A stretch of DNA of 64,000 nucleotides from Gaiellasilicea sp963811885 (GTDB taxonomy: Bacteria; Actinomycetota; Thermoleophilia; Gaiellales; Gaiellaceae). The translations under genes were made by a program, and so were the position numbers. The stretch spans positions 248,001 through 312,000 of the forward strand of contig CAWETB010000015.1 in assembly GCA_963811885.1 (NCBI GenBank). The letters are read 5' to 3'. The first letter of the stretch is position 1. Each line of letters begins with the position of its first letter. The notes under the pieces were generated by a model. That model saw nothing but the letters and a program-made list of their open reading frames with translations. It ran no database searches and was not told the origin of the DNA. This document shows positions 27,258-38,199 of the stretch, one piece after another.

Positions 27258-28485
27258 AGGCTCCTCGTGGCCAGCTCGAGCAGCGCCTGCTCGTCCTCCT
27301 GACGCTCGCCCTCGTCGCGTTCGGCCTCGTGATGGTCTTCAGCGCCACCTCGGCGGCGGCCGCGCTCGGGAAGGGCGACCCGATCACGTTCCTCGAGCGA
27401 CAGGGCGTCTACGCGTTGATCGGCGTCGCGCTGCTCGTCGCCGCGTCGCGGTTCGACCACCGACGGCTGCGGAACATCGCGCCGCCGCTCTTGCTGACCG
27501 CGCTCGGGCTCTGCCTGGCGGTGCTCGTCGTCGCGCCGCCGATCAACGGCGCGCGACGCTGGCTCACCGCCGGCCCGCTCACCTTCCAGCCGTCGGAGCT
27601 CGCGAAGCTGGCACTGCTCATCTGGGCCGCCGCGTACTTCTCACGCAAGGGAGCTCCGCGGACACTCGGCGAGCTGTGGAAGCCCGTCGGCATGGTCACC
27701 TGTCTCTTCGCCGCCCTGATCGTCGATCGAGCCCGACCTCGGCACGACGATCGCGCTCCTGCTGATGATCGGCGGGATGCTCGTCGTCGCCGGCACCCCC
27801 GGCCGGACGCTCGGCGGCCGCCACCACGATCGCGACCCTGGGCGGTCTCGCCGCGATCTGGATCGAGCCGTACCGGCGCGCGCGGCTCTTCAGCTTTCTC
27901 GATCCGTGGTCGGACCCGCAGGACACCGGCTTCCAGACCGTCCAGGCCCTGATCGGGATCGGCTCCGGCGGCGTCACCGGCAAGGGCCTCGGCGAGGGCG
28001 TCCAGAAGATCAACTACCTCCCCGAGCAGCAGACGGACATGATCCTCGCGGTGATCGGCGAGGAGCTCGGCCTGATCGGCACGGCGGCCGTGATCGCCGC
28101 CTTCGCCGCGTTCGCGTTCGCCGGCTTCACGGTCGCGCTGCGCTGCCGCGACCCGTTCGGGAAGCTGCTCGCCGCCGGGATCACGTCGCTCGTGTGCGGT
28201 CAGGCGGCCGTCAACCTCGCGGCCGTGCTCGGCGTCGCCCCGCTGACCGGGATCCCGCTCCCGTTCGTCTCCTACGGCGGGTCGAGCCTCGTCGTACTGC
28301 TCGCGTCCGTGGGGATCCTCCTTAACATCGCCTCGGATGACCGAGCACCCCAGCGAGTTGCGAGCCCTGATCGCGGCCGGCGGAACAGCCGGGCACGTCC
28401 TGCCGTCGCTCGCAGTCGCAGCGGCTCTGAAAGAACGCGGCGTCAGCGTGACGTTCGCCGGGTCGCCGGATCGCGTCGAGGCTAG
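27254..28485 (+). CDS. ftsW: Septal glycosyltransferase FtsW, SEDS family (two frameshifts)
   Basis: About 400 residues, ten membrane spans. It polymerises lipid II at the septum together with FtsI. Family landmarks are VMVFSATSA, GARRWLTAGPLTFQPSE, then IEPDLGTTIALLL, IGSGGVTGKGLGEG, LPEQQTDMILAVIGEELG and PFVSYGGSSL. Single extra bases near 27724 (GTCGATCGAG) and 27812 (CTCGGCGGCC) interrupt it. The open frame runs 149 bases into murG and ends in a basic tail. That is unusual and may mean a further indel near 28336, where the natural stop would overlap the murG ATG. Confidence 0.92.
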
Positions 28486-29417
28486 GCTCGTTCCCGAGGC
28501 AGGCTACGAGCTCGACACGTTCGAGATCTCAGGCTTGCCGCGCCGGCCGTCGGCGGCGCTGCTCCAGTCCATGATCCGCGCCGGCCGCGCGCCCGCGCGC
28601 GTGCGCGGCGATTCTGAAGCGGCGGCGGCCGCACGTCGTGCTCGGCGGCGGGGGTTACGTCGCCGGGCCGATGGTCTACGCGGCCTGGCGGCAGAAGCTC
28701 CCGGCCGCGCTGACAGAGGCCGACGCGCACCTCGGGCTCGCGAACAGGCTGGCGGCGCCGTTCGCGCGCCGCGTCTTCCTCGCCTACGGGATTCCGGGGC
28801 GGGACGGCTCCAAGTACCGCGTCACGGGCAGACCGGTGCCGGCCGACCACCGCGGCGTCTCGAAGGCGGACGGGCGCGACCGCTTCGGCCTGCCGGCGGA
28901 TGCCCCCGTGATTGCCTTCTTCGGCGCGCTCGCCGGCGCGCGCAGCCTCAACGACTTCGCCGTCGACACCTACGGCGACGCAGGGCCGGCGGTCTTGCAC
29001 ATCTCCGGAGAGCGCGACTACGAGGGCCTGCGCGAACGAGTCCACCGGAGCGACTACGTGCTCGTCTCCTCGACGGATGCGTTTGGGGCGGCCCTCGCCG
29101 CACCCGATCTCGCGATCTCGCGCGCCGGCGGCACGGTCTGGGAGCTCGCCGCCTCGGGCACGCCCGCGATCCTCGTTCCCTACCCGCATGCGACCGCCGA
29201 TCACCAGACGCTGAACGCGCGGCACTTCGAGCGGGGCGGCGGCGCAGTCGTCGTGCCCGAGCCGGAGCTCGACCGCGTGCCGGCGCTCGTCGACGAGCTG
29301 CTCGCCGACCCCGCCCGGCTCGAGTCGATGAGCGCCGCGATGCGCGCGATGGCCCGTCCCGAGGCGGCGGAGCAGATCGCGGAGGAGCTGATCGCGCTTG
29401 CTGCCGCTGGCCGGTAG
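28337..29417 (+). CDS. murG: Undecaprenyl-PP-MurNAc-pentapeptide GlcNAc transferase MurG (frameshifted)
   Basis: About 360 residues, a GT-B fold enzyme making lipid II at the membrane surface. Landmarks are the glycine loop IAAGGTAGHVLPSLA, LGGGGYVAGPMVYAA, ISRAGGTVWELAASG and PYPHATADHQTLNA. The frame changes near 28610, where one extra base in a run of CG dinucleotides restores continuity. The 3' end overlaps the murC start by 20 bases. Confidence 0.94.
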
Positions 29418-30568
29418 GCGCCTCTGGTTCGTCGGGATCGGCGGCGCCGGGCTCTCGTCGTACGCGTTCCTCGCGCGTGCGTGGGGAGCCGAGGTCGGCG
29501 GCTGGGATCGGGTCGAGACCCCGTACCTGCGGCGGCTCGACGGCGTCGACGTGCGGATCGCGCCCGAGCCGGTCGTGCCGGACGGCTGGGAGGCCGTCGT
29601 CTCGAGTGCGTACCCGTCGGTCGTCGGGACGCGGCGCGCGGAGTTCCTGGCCGAGCTCGTCTCGCTGCGGCGGTCGATCGTCGTCGCCGGCGCGCACGGG
29701 AAGACGACGACGACCGGGATGATCGCGTTCGTCCTCTCCGAGCTGGGCCTCGATCCGGCCTGGCTCGTCGGCGGTGAGATCGCACAGCTCGACGGGAACG
29801 CCGGAGCGGGGGAGGGCTGGCTCGTGGTCGAAGGGGACGAGTCCGACCGCACGGTCGAGCGGCTGCGACCCGAGATCGGCGTCGTCACGAACGTCGAGCT
29901 CGACCACCATTCGACGTTCGGCTCCGCGGCCGAGGTGGAGGCGATGTTCGACGGCTGGCTCGCCGAGGTGCCGCAGGTCGTGCGCGGGTGGCAGCTGGCG
30001 CCGGTGTCGTTCGAGCTGGCGCTGCCCGGTGAGCACAACCGCCGCAACGCGGCGACGGCGCTTGCCGCGCTCGAGCTTGCGGGCGTCGAACGTGCGGACG
30101 CGGAGCCGGTGCTCGCGCGCTTCCGGGGCGCGGGCCGCCGCTTCGAGCTCGTCGGCGAGGCCGGCGGTGTCACCGTCGTCGACGACTACGCCCATCATCC
30201 GTCGGAGATCGAGGCGACCGTCGCCGCCGCGCGCGAGCGCACGGAGGGCCGCGTCCTCGTGCTCTTCCAGCCGCACCTCTTCTCCCGCACCCGCCATCTC
30301 GCGCACGAGCTCGGGGCGGCGCTGTCGACGGCCGACGCGGCGTGCGTGACCGAGATCTACCGCGCCCGTGAGGAGCCGGTGCCGGGCGTCGACGGCAAGC
30401 TCGTCGTGGACGCGCTCCGTCCTGGGATGCGCGCCGGGCTGGACCCCGGCCGTCGAGGACGGCGCGCGGCTCGTCGCGTCGTGGGCGCAGCCGGGCGACC
30501 TCGTCCTCACCGTCGGCGCCGGCGACGTCGAGCGCGCGGGGCCGCTCGTGCTGGAGGCGCTGCGGTGA
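29398..30568 (+). CDS. murC: UDP-MurNAc:L-alanine ligase MurC (frameshifted)
   Basis: About 389 residues, somewhat short for MurC. It commits UDP-MurNAc to peptide addition by ligating L-Ala. Landmarks are FVGIGGAGLSSYAFLA, the P-loop AGAHGKTTTTGMI, EGDESDRT, NVELDHHSTF, VDDYAHHPSEIEAT and FQPHLFSRT. One extra base near 30437 (GCCGGGCTGG) shifts the last 43 codons. The start is TTG 29398 inside murG; the TGA overlaps the murB GTG. Confidence 0.93.
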
Positions 30569-31438
30569 CGCCCGAGGAAGGGGTCTCGCTCGCGAGGCTG
30601 ACGACGATCGGGACCGGCGGCCCGGCGCGCGCGTTCGCGCGGCCGTCGACCCTCGCGCGAGCTGGAGGACGTGCTCGGGTGGGCCGTCGAGCGCGAGCTT
30701 CCGGTCGCGACGGTCGGGCTGGGCTCGAACCTCCTCGCAGCCGACGAGGGTGTCGACGCACTCGTGCTGAAGCTGAGCGGCGACCTCGCCTCCGTGCTGG
30801 TCGAGGGCGACGTGATGATCGCCGGCGGCGGCGCCGCGAATGCGGTGTGCCTCCACCAGGCTCGCGGCGCCGGTCTCGGGGGCTTCGAGTTCGCGTGCGC
30901 GATTCCGGGAACGGCCGGCGGTGGCGTGCGCATGAACGCCGGCGCCTACGGCAGCGACTGGTCGGACATCCTCGTCCGCGCCCGCGTCGTGTCGGCTGAA
31001 GGTGACGCCTGGCTGACGCCGTCGGAGCTCGGGCTCTCGTACCGGCACTCGGAGCTCCGCCGCGGTCAGGTCGTCGCGGAGGTCGAGTACCGGCTCACTC
31101 CGCGTCCGCCGGACGAGATCAAGCAGACCGTGCGCGAGCTGATCGCGCAGCGCAAGGCGACCCAGCCGACGAACAAGCGCACATTCGGCAGCGTCTTCAA
31201 GAATCCCGAGCACGAGCTCGGCGCCGGCAGGATGCTCGAGTCGTGCGGGCTGAAAGGGCACGCGATCGGCGGCGCGATGATCTCGCCGATGCATGCGAAC
31301 TTCATCGAGAACGCAGGCGGCGCGACCACCGCCGACGCGCTCGCGCTGATGACCGAGGCGCGTCGCCGCGCCCGCGAGCAGTTCGGAGTCGAGCTCGAGC
31401 ACGAAGTGCAGCTGCTCGGTCCGATCGCGGTCACGTAG
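30565..31438 (+). CDS. murB: UDP-N-acetylenolpyruvoylglucosamine reductase MurB (frameshifted)
   Basis: About 290 residues, FAD enzyme reducing enolpyruvyl-UDP-GlcNAc with NADPH. Landmarks are LTTIGTGGPARAF, GLGSNLLAADEGVD (FAD loop), EFACAIPGTAGGGVRMNAGAYG, LSYRHSEL, FGSVFKNPE and FIENAGGATTAD. One extra base near 30655 separates the first 30 codons from the rest. Its position directly after murC is typical for Actinomycetota and relatives. Confidence 0.94.
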
Positions 31439-31469
31439 GAAGGGCCGCCACCGTGGCGAAACCCGCCAC

Positions 31470-32330
31470 GTGGCCGGAGGGAGAGGATCTCGGAACAGTT
31501 CGCGTCCGCGAGCGCGCGCGGTAAGCGCTAGCGCTTCCTTCCCGCGCAGCGCCTCGGGCGGTCGCCTCGAGCTGTCCCGCGTCGCTCCCTCCGGCCGTTC
31601 ACTCCTCATCGCGTTCCTGATCCTGTTCACCGGGCTCGGCCTCTATGCCGCCGCGCGCGCCACGTCCGCGTTCGCGGTCGACCGGATCGCCGTCCAGGGT
31701 GCCTCGCCCGAGGTCGCGGCCCAGGTGCGAAAGGCGCTGGCGCCCGCTCTCGGTGAGAGCCTGCTCGGGCTCGACCTCGACGAGCTGACCCGCCGCGCGG
31801 AGGGCGTCCCGATGGTGGCGGCCGCGTCGTTCGACCGCGCCTTCCCACACACGCTCGAGATTGCCGTCGTCCCCGAGGCGCCGGTCGCGGTGCTCCGCCA
31901 GGGAGCCTCGTCCTGGCTCGCCGCGGCCGGCGGCCGCGTCGTCGGTGCGCTCGACAAGGGCGCGCGCCCCGGCCTGCCCCGAGTCTGGCTGAAACGCGAC
32001 GTCGACGTCCGCGTCGGCGAGCCGCTGGCCGGTCCTTCGCGGCGAGCGCTGACGGCGGTCGCGCCGCTCGTCGAGAGGCCGCTGCCGTCCGCGGTCAACT
32101 CCGTCGTCGTCGGCCGTGACGGCCTGACGCTCGAGCTCCGCTCGGGGATCGAGCTCCGCCTCGGCGACACCTCCGACCTGGCCGTCAAGCTCGAGGTCGC
32201 CCGCCGCGTCCTGCCGCAGCTCGGCGACCTCGATGGCTACCTCGACGTCAGCGTTCCGGAGCGTCCCGTCGCGGGGGAGAGTCTCAACTCTCAGGTAGAG
32301 GTAGAGACTACAACCTCGACCAACCCTTGA
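31470..32330 (+). CDS. ftsQ: Cell division protein FtsQ/DivIB (POTRA domain)
   Basis: Up to 286 residues. A Ser/Arg-rich cytosolic N terminus precedes one membrane span (LLIAFLILFTGLGLYAAA). A POTRA domain (FAVDRIAVQGASPEVAAQV) and the FtsQ beta domain follow. It links FtsL and FtsI at the divisome. The true start is uncertain: GTG 31470 is in frame. A GTG at 31453 with a better GGAAGGG sits in another frame that stops at 31525, so one more indel near 31510 is possible. The C terminus ends in a Thr-rich tail. Confidence 0.8.
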   Translation: MAGGRGSRNSSRPRARAVSASASFPRSASGGRLELSRVAPSGRSLLIAFLILFTGLGLYAAARATSAFAVDRIAVQGASPEVAAQVRKALAPALGESLLGLDLDELTRRAEGVPMVAAASFDRAFPHTLEIAVVPEAPVAVLRQGASSWLAAAGGRVVGALDKGARPGLPRVWLKRDVDVRVGEPLAGPSRRALTAVAPLVERPLPSAVNSVVVGRDGLTLELRSGIELRLGDTSDLAVKLEVARRVLPQLGDLDGYLDVSVPERPVAGESLNSQVEVETTTSTNP

Positions 32331-32338
32331 GTTTCGGA

Positions 32339-32367
32339 TTGACAGTGCCGACAAGGAGACGTACCCT
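32339..32367 (+). promoter_or_regulatory. ftsZ promoter, TTGACA-17-TACCCT
   Basis: A consensus -35 TTGACA (32339-32344) and -10 TACCCT (32362-32367) are separated by exactly 17 bases in the ftsQ-ftsZ gap. The transcript would start near 32374 and include the 19-codon upstream ORF. This makes ftsZ independently transcribed within the cluster. Confidence 0.7.
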
Positions 32368-32386
32368 GGACGCGGAAAGGAACGTC

Positions 32387-32446
32387 ATGACCCCGATGCT
32401 CAAGTCGAGCTTCAGGTCGAGAGAGATCGAGACACTCCTTCAATGA
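32387..32446 (+). CDS. 19-codon upstream ORF coupled to ftsZ
   Basis: ATG 32387 is preceded by GGAAAGGA, a better ribosome site than any in front of ftsZ. It encodes MTPMLKSSFRSREIETLLQ and stops at TGA 32444-32446, which overlaps the ftsZ ATG (32443-32445) as ATGA. ftsZ itself has no clear Shine-Dalgarno sequence. The arrangement predicts that ribosomes ending on this ORF restart on ftsZ. No similar peptide is known to me. It may also be a leader with no peptide function. Confidence 0.5.
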   Translation: MTPMLKSSFRSREIETLLQ

Positions 32447-33504
32447 GAGATTCCTCAGGCAACTATCTCGCGGTGATCAAGGTCGTGGGCGTCGGCGGCG
32501 GCGGCACGAACGCGGTCAACCGCATGGTCGACGCAGGCCTCGGCGGCGTCGAGTTCATCGCCGTGAACACGGACGCGCAGGCGCTCCTGATGGCGGACGC
32601 CGACGTGAAGATCCACATCGGCTCGGAGGCGACGCGCGGTCTCGGCGCCGGCGCCGATCCAGCCGTCGGTCTCGCGGCCGCGAACGAGAGTCGCGACGAG
32701 CTGAAGGAGGCGCTCAAGGGCGCGGACATGATCTTCGTCACCGCCGGCGAGGGCGGCGGCACCGGCACCGGCGGCGCACCCGTGGTGGCCGAGCTCGGCC
32801 GCGAGCTCGGAGCGCTCACGGTCGGCGTCGTCACGAAGCCGTTCGCGTTCGAGGGCCGCAGGCGCGCCGAGCAGGCGGAGCTCGGGACGCAGAACCTGCG
32901 CGACCAGGTGGACACGCTGATCGTGATCGAGAACGACCGTCTGCTGCAGGTGGTCGAGAAGAAGACCCCGGTCACCGAGGCGTTCCGGATCGCGGACGAC
33001 ATCCTCCGCCAGGGTGTCCAGGGCATCACCGACCTGATCACGGTGCCCGGGATCGTCAACCTCGACTTCGCCGACGTGCGCACGATCATGCGCGACGCCG
33101 GCTCCGCGCTGATGGGGATCGGCGCCGCGTCGGGTGAGAACCGCGCGGCCGAGTCGGCACGCACGGCCGTCTCCTCGCCGCTGCTCGAGCAGTCGATCGA
33201 CGGCGCGACCGGGATCCTGCTCAACGTCACCGGCGGCCCCGACCTCGGCCTGTTCGAGGTGAACGAGGCAGCCGAGGTCGTGACGGGCGCTGCCGACCAG
33301 AACGCGAACGTGATCTTCGGCGCCGTCATCGACGACTCCCTCGGCGACGAGGTCCGCGTGACCGTGATCGCGACCGGCTTCGGCACCCGCATGCGCCGCC
33401 GCCGCGTCGAGGCGTCGGTTCCACAGCCGGTCGGCGCAGGCGAGCAGCCGGTCGAGCGCTCGGACGCCGAGCTCGAGATCCCGTCCTTCCTCCGCGAGGA
33501 CTGA
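32443..33504 (+). CDS. ftsZ: Cell division GTPase FtsZ
   Basis: 353 residues, tubulin-like GTPase forming the Z ring. The N terminus NYLAVIKVVGVGGGGTNAVN matches the family start after an 8-residue leader. The GTP signature GEGGGTGTGGAP lies near residue 105. The T7 synergy loop NLDFADVRTIM activates the neighbouring subunit. The C-terminal peptide EIPSFLRED binds partner proteins; the linker before it is very short. ftsA is absent from the cluster, as usual in Actinomycetota. A terminator hairpin follows about 95 bases after the stop. Confidence 0.97.
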   Translation: MRDSSGNYLAVIKVVGVGGGGTNAVNRMVDAGLGGVEFIAVNTDAQALLMADADVKIHIGSEATRGLGAGADPAVGLAAANESRDELKEALKGADMIFVTAGEGGGTGTGGAPVVAELGRELGALTVGVVTKPFAFEGRRRAEQAELGTQNLRDQVDTLIVIENDRLLQVVEKKTPVTEAFRIADDILRQGVQGITDLITVPGIVNLDFADVRTIMRDAGSALMGIGAASGENRAAESARTAVSSPLLEQSIDGATGILLNVTGGPDLGLFEVNEAAEVVTGAADQNANVIFGAVIDDSLGDEVRVTVIATGFGTRMRRRRVEASVPQPVGAGEQPVERSDAELEIPSFLRED

Positions 33505-33597
33505 TCCGCGCCTCGAGGTTTCAGGTTTCGCCGAGCGCGGAATCCTGCGCGCATGCCCTCTTGGCCGACTGCCCGGTCGGTCTAGGAGACCCGGTCC

Positions 33598-33630
33598 GAG
33601 GCCCCGGTTCGCCGGGGCCTCGTGCTTTCT
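33598..33630 (+). terminator. Intrinsic terminator after ftsZ
   Basis: GAGGCCCCGG (33598-33607) and CCGGGGCCTC (33612-33621) form a perfect 10-bp stem with a TTCG tetraloop, followed by GTGCTTTCT. It would close the dcw transcript before gcvT. The U-tract is weak, as is common in GC-rich genomes. The remaining bases of the 33505-33651 gap show nothing else apart from the gcvT -10. Confidence 0.75.
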
Positions 33631-33638
33631 CCAGCCGT

Positions 33639-33644
33639 TAGAGT
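33639..33644 (+). promoter_or_regulatory. TAGAGT -10 element of the gcv operon
   Basis: TAGAGT followed by 7 bases and the gcvT GTG, with no Shine-Dalgarno sequence. The operon appears to start leaderless. No glycine riboswitch fold was recognised between the terminator and the start. Confidence 0.45.
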
Positions 33645-33651
33645 CAGCGCC

Positions 33652-34702
33652 GTGCAGACCCTCCTCCGCACGCCGCTCCACGCGCGCCACGTCGCGGCCG
33701 GCGCACGGATGGTTCCGTTCGCCGGCTGGGAGATGCCCGTCCAGTACGAGGGCGTCATCCCCGAGCATCGAGCCGTCCGTAGCGACGCCGGTGTCTTCGA
33801 CGTCTCGCACATGGGCCAGTTCCACGTCGAAGGCCCGACCGCGCACGAGCTGCTCCAGTCGCTGCTCTCGAACGACCTCGACAAGATCGGGGACGGCGAG
33901 GCGCAGTACACGCTCCTGACGAACGAGCGCGGCGGCATCGTCGACGACCTGATCGCCTACCGCATCAGCCCGCACCACTACCTCGTCGTCGATCAATGCG
34001 GGCAACCGCGATGCTGCGTACGCCTGGATGAAGGAGCGCGAGATCCGCGGCTCCGAGATCCGCGACGCGTCCGACGACTACGCGCTGCTGGCCGTCCAGG
34101 GCCCGCGTTCGCTGGAGCGCCTCGGCCTCCCCGAGGCGAAGCCCTTCACGCACGCCATGGGCGAGCTGGACGGCGTCGAGGTGATGGTCAATCGCACCGG
34201 CTACACCGGCGAGCTGGGAGTCGAGCTGATGTGCCCGGCCGAGGACGCGGAGGAGCTCTGGGACGCGATCGTCGCCCGCGGCGTGACGCCCGCAGGGCTC
34301 GGCGCGCGCGACACGCTCCGGCTCGAGGTCTGCTACCCGCTGCACGGCAACGACATCACGCCCGACACCGACGCGATCTCGGCCGGTCTCGGCTGGACGT
34401 GTGCGCTCGGCAAGGACTTCAGCGGGGCCGAGGAGCTGCGCCGGATCAAGGAAGCGGGTCCAGCGCAGAAGCTCGTCGCCTTCGTGATGGAGGAGAAGGC
34501 GGTGCCGCGTTCCGGCATGCCCTTCGCCGGCGGCGGCCACGTCACGAGCGGCACCCACTCGCCGATGCTCGACAAGGGCATCGGCATGGGCTACGTCCCG
34601 GCAGACTCCGCGAGCCCGGGTACCGAGCTGACGATCGACGTCCGCGGCAAGGACCGGCGCGCGACCGTCGTCCCGAAACCGATCTACAAGCGAGAGGACT
34701 GA
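33652..34702 (+). CDS. gcvT: Glycine cleavage system T protein, aminomethyltransferase (frameshifted)
   Basis: About 350 residues. It moves the aminomethyl carbon from lipoylated GcvH to tetrahydrofolate. Landmarks are RMVPFAGWEMPVQY, GVFDVSHMGQF, DDLIAYRI, then the second frame with LLAVQGPRSLERL, NRTGYTGELGVEL and ARDTLRLE. The break near 33994 (GTCGATCAATG) needs one extra base removed to give the conserved NAGNRD segment. First gene of a four-gene gcv operon. Confidence 0.94.
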
Positions 34703-34704
34703 CG

Positions 34705-35099
34705 ATGGCTGCAGCCGAGGACTATCCCGAGGGGCTCAAGTACCACGCCGAGCACGACTGGGCGCGAATCGAGGGCGACGAGGCGACTCTCGGCGTGACC
34801 TGGTTCGCGCAGGACGCTCTCGGCGAGCTCGTCCACTTCGAGGCCCCTGCCGACGGCGGTTCGACGACGAAGGACGCCTCGTACGGCGAGGTCGAGTCGG
34901 TCAAGGCCGTCTCGGACGTGATCGCGCCGCTCTCGGGTGAGATCCTCGAGGTGAACCAGAAGGTCGTCGACGCTCCCGAGACCGTGAACGAGGACCCCTA
35001 CGGCGACGGCTGGCTCGTCCGGATCCGTCTCGCCGACCCCGCCGAGGTCGACGCGCTCCTCGACGTCGAGGCGTACAAGCAGCATCTGGCCGAGCAGTA

Positions 35100-35100
<1 letters not shown>
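34705..35100 (+). CDS. gcvH: Glycine cleavage system H protein
   Basis: 131 residues. The lipoyl carrier that shuttles intermediates between GcvP, GcvT and the L protein. The lipoylation lysine is K67 in EVESVKAVSDV. HDWARIEGDEATLGVTWFAQ, given here as HDWARIEG and TLGVTWFAQ, is the family N-terminal region. The TAG overlaps the GTG of gcvPA. No lipoate ligase or L protein gene is adjacent. Confidence 0.96.
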
Positions 35101-36430
<1,330 letters not shown>

Positions 36431-36431
<1 letters not shown>

Positions 36432-37930
36432 TGGAGCTGCTCTACGAGAAGTCGAAGGCGGGCCGCCGCGCGGCGACGCTGCCGAACTACGACCTGCCCT
36501 CGGCCGAGGTGCCGGAGGACCTGCGCCGCGCCGAGCCGCCGCGCCTGCCGGAGCTCGCCGAGCCGGAGCTCGTGCGCCATTTCACCGAGCTCTCGACGCG
36601 GAACTTCGGGATCGACACCGGCTTCTACCCGCTCGGCAGCTGCACGATGAAACACAACCCACGCGTCAACGAGCGCGTCGTCATGCTGCCGGGCTTCAAG
36701 GATCTCCATCCGCATCAGGAGGAGGACGGCGCCCAGGGCGCCCTGGAGCTGATGTGGCGGCTGCAGGAGATCCTCGAGGAGGTGGCCGGGCTCGACGCCT
36801 GCTCGCTCCAGCCGGCCGCGGGCTCCCAGGGGGAGCTGACCGGGCTGATGCTGATGCGCGCCTACTTCGAGGACATCGGCGAAGGCGACCAGCGCGACAC
36901 GATCATCACCGCGGACACCGCGCACGGGACCAACCCGGCGAGCGTGACGATGGCCGGCTACAAGCTCGAGAAGGTCGCGACCGACGCGCGCGGCAACCTC
37001 GACGTCGACGATCTGCGCGCGAAGGTGAACGAGCGCACCGCGGGGCTGATGCTGACGAACCCGTCCACGCTCGGCCTCTTCGACGAGAACATCGAGGAGG
37101 TCGCGAAGATCTTCCACGACGCCGGGTCGCTCCTCTACTACGACGGCGCGAACCTGAACGCCGTCTGTGGGATCTCCCGGCCGGGCGACATGGGCTTCGA
37201 CATCGTCCACATCAACCTGCACAAGACGTTCTCGCAGCCACACGGGGGCGGTGGTCCCGGCGGCGGGCCGATCGTCGTCCGGAAGAAGCTCGAGCAGTTC
37301 CTGCCGGTGCCCGCGATCGTCAAGGACGGCGACGCGTTCCGGCTCGACCACGACCGGCCGAAGTCGATCGGCAAGGTGCGTGGCTTCACAGGCCCGTTCG
37401 GCGTCTTCGTCCGCTCCTACGCCTACATCCGGGCGTACGGGCCGGCGCTGCGGGAGATGTCGGAGACGGCAGTGCTGAACGCGAACTACCTGCTCGCGAA
37501 GCTGCGCGACGCCTACGACCTGCCCTACGACCGGCTCGCGATGCACGAGTTCGTGCTCAGCGCGCGGACGCTGAAGCGCGAGCACGGGATCACCGCGCTC
37601 GACGTCGCCAAGCGGCTGATGGACTACGGCTACCACCCGCCGACGATCTACTTCCCGCTCGTCGTCCCCGAGGCGCTGATGATCGAGCCGACCGAGACCG
37701 AGCCGAAGGAGCGCCTCGACGCCTTCGTCGACGCCATGCTCGCGATCGCGGAAGAGGCCGCGGAGACGCCCGAGCTGCTGAAGGAGGCGCCGACGACGCG
37801 GCCCGTGCGCCGGCTCGACGAGGTGAAGGCGGCGAAGCGAGCCGTCGTCAAGTACGGCTTCGACGAGCACCCGGATCTCTCCGCCGATGCGGGCGAGGTC
37901 CGCCAGCTCGAGGCGCAGAAGGGCGCCTGA
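36431..37930 (+). CDS. gcvPB: Glycine dehydrogenase (decarboxylating) subunit 2
   Basis: 499 residues. The PLP-bearing half that decarboxylates glycine onto the GcvH lipoyl arm. The PLP lysine is K265 in HINLHKTFSQPHGGGGPG. Other landmarks are YPLGSCTMKHNPR, SLQPAAGSQGEL and TAHGTNPASVTMAGY. The ATG overlaps the gcvPA stop. It completes the operon, which would feed one-carbon units to folate. Confidence 0.96.
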
Positions 37931-37932
37931 CG

Positions 37933-38199
37933 GTGGACCGCGCCGACCTGGAACAGCGCGTCGACGAGCTCGCCGAGCTGTACTCGGGCCAGGACTTCGC
38001 AGACGCGATCAAGGCGCTGGCCGCAGACCTGAACGGCGACGAGGAGGAGCTGCTGAAGGAGATCCTGCTCGAGCGCGGCGCGAACTTCGACAAGGCGGTG
38101 ATGGACCGCGTCGACGCCCGGGGCTGGTTCCAGCGCCAGTGGGACAAGGCCTCCGGATCAGGCAGCGACAGCGACCCGCGGATCGCGAAGAAGCCCTAG
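37933..38199 (+). CDS. Small acidic protein of unknown function, 88 aa
   Basis: 88 residues, helical and acidic, without signal or membrane segment. It includes ADLNGDEEELLKEILLERG and ends in a Ser/Asp/Lys tail. GTG 37933 is 2 bases after the gcvPB stop, so it is probably the last gene of the gcv transcript. Its 3' end overlaps the convergent metalloprotease gene by 42 bases. No family recognised. Confidence 0.6.
   Translation: MDRADLEQRVDELAELYSGQDFADAIKALAADLNGDEEELLKEILLERGANFDKAVMDRVDARGWFQRQWDKASGSGSDSDPRIAKKP

Noticed and set aside
33505..33651. Glycine riboswitch before gcvT
   Set aside because: The gap contains a terminator hairpin and a -10, with no room or conserved core for the aptamer.
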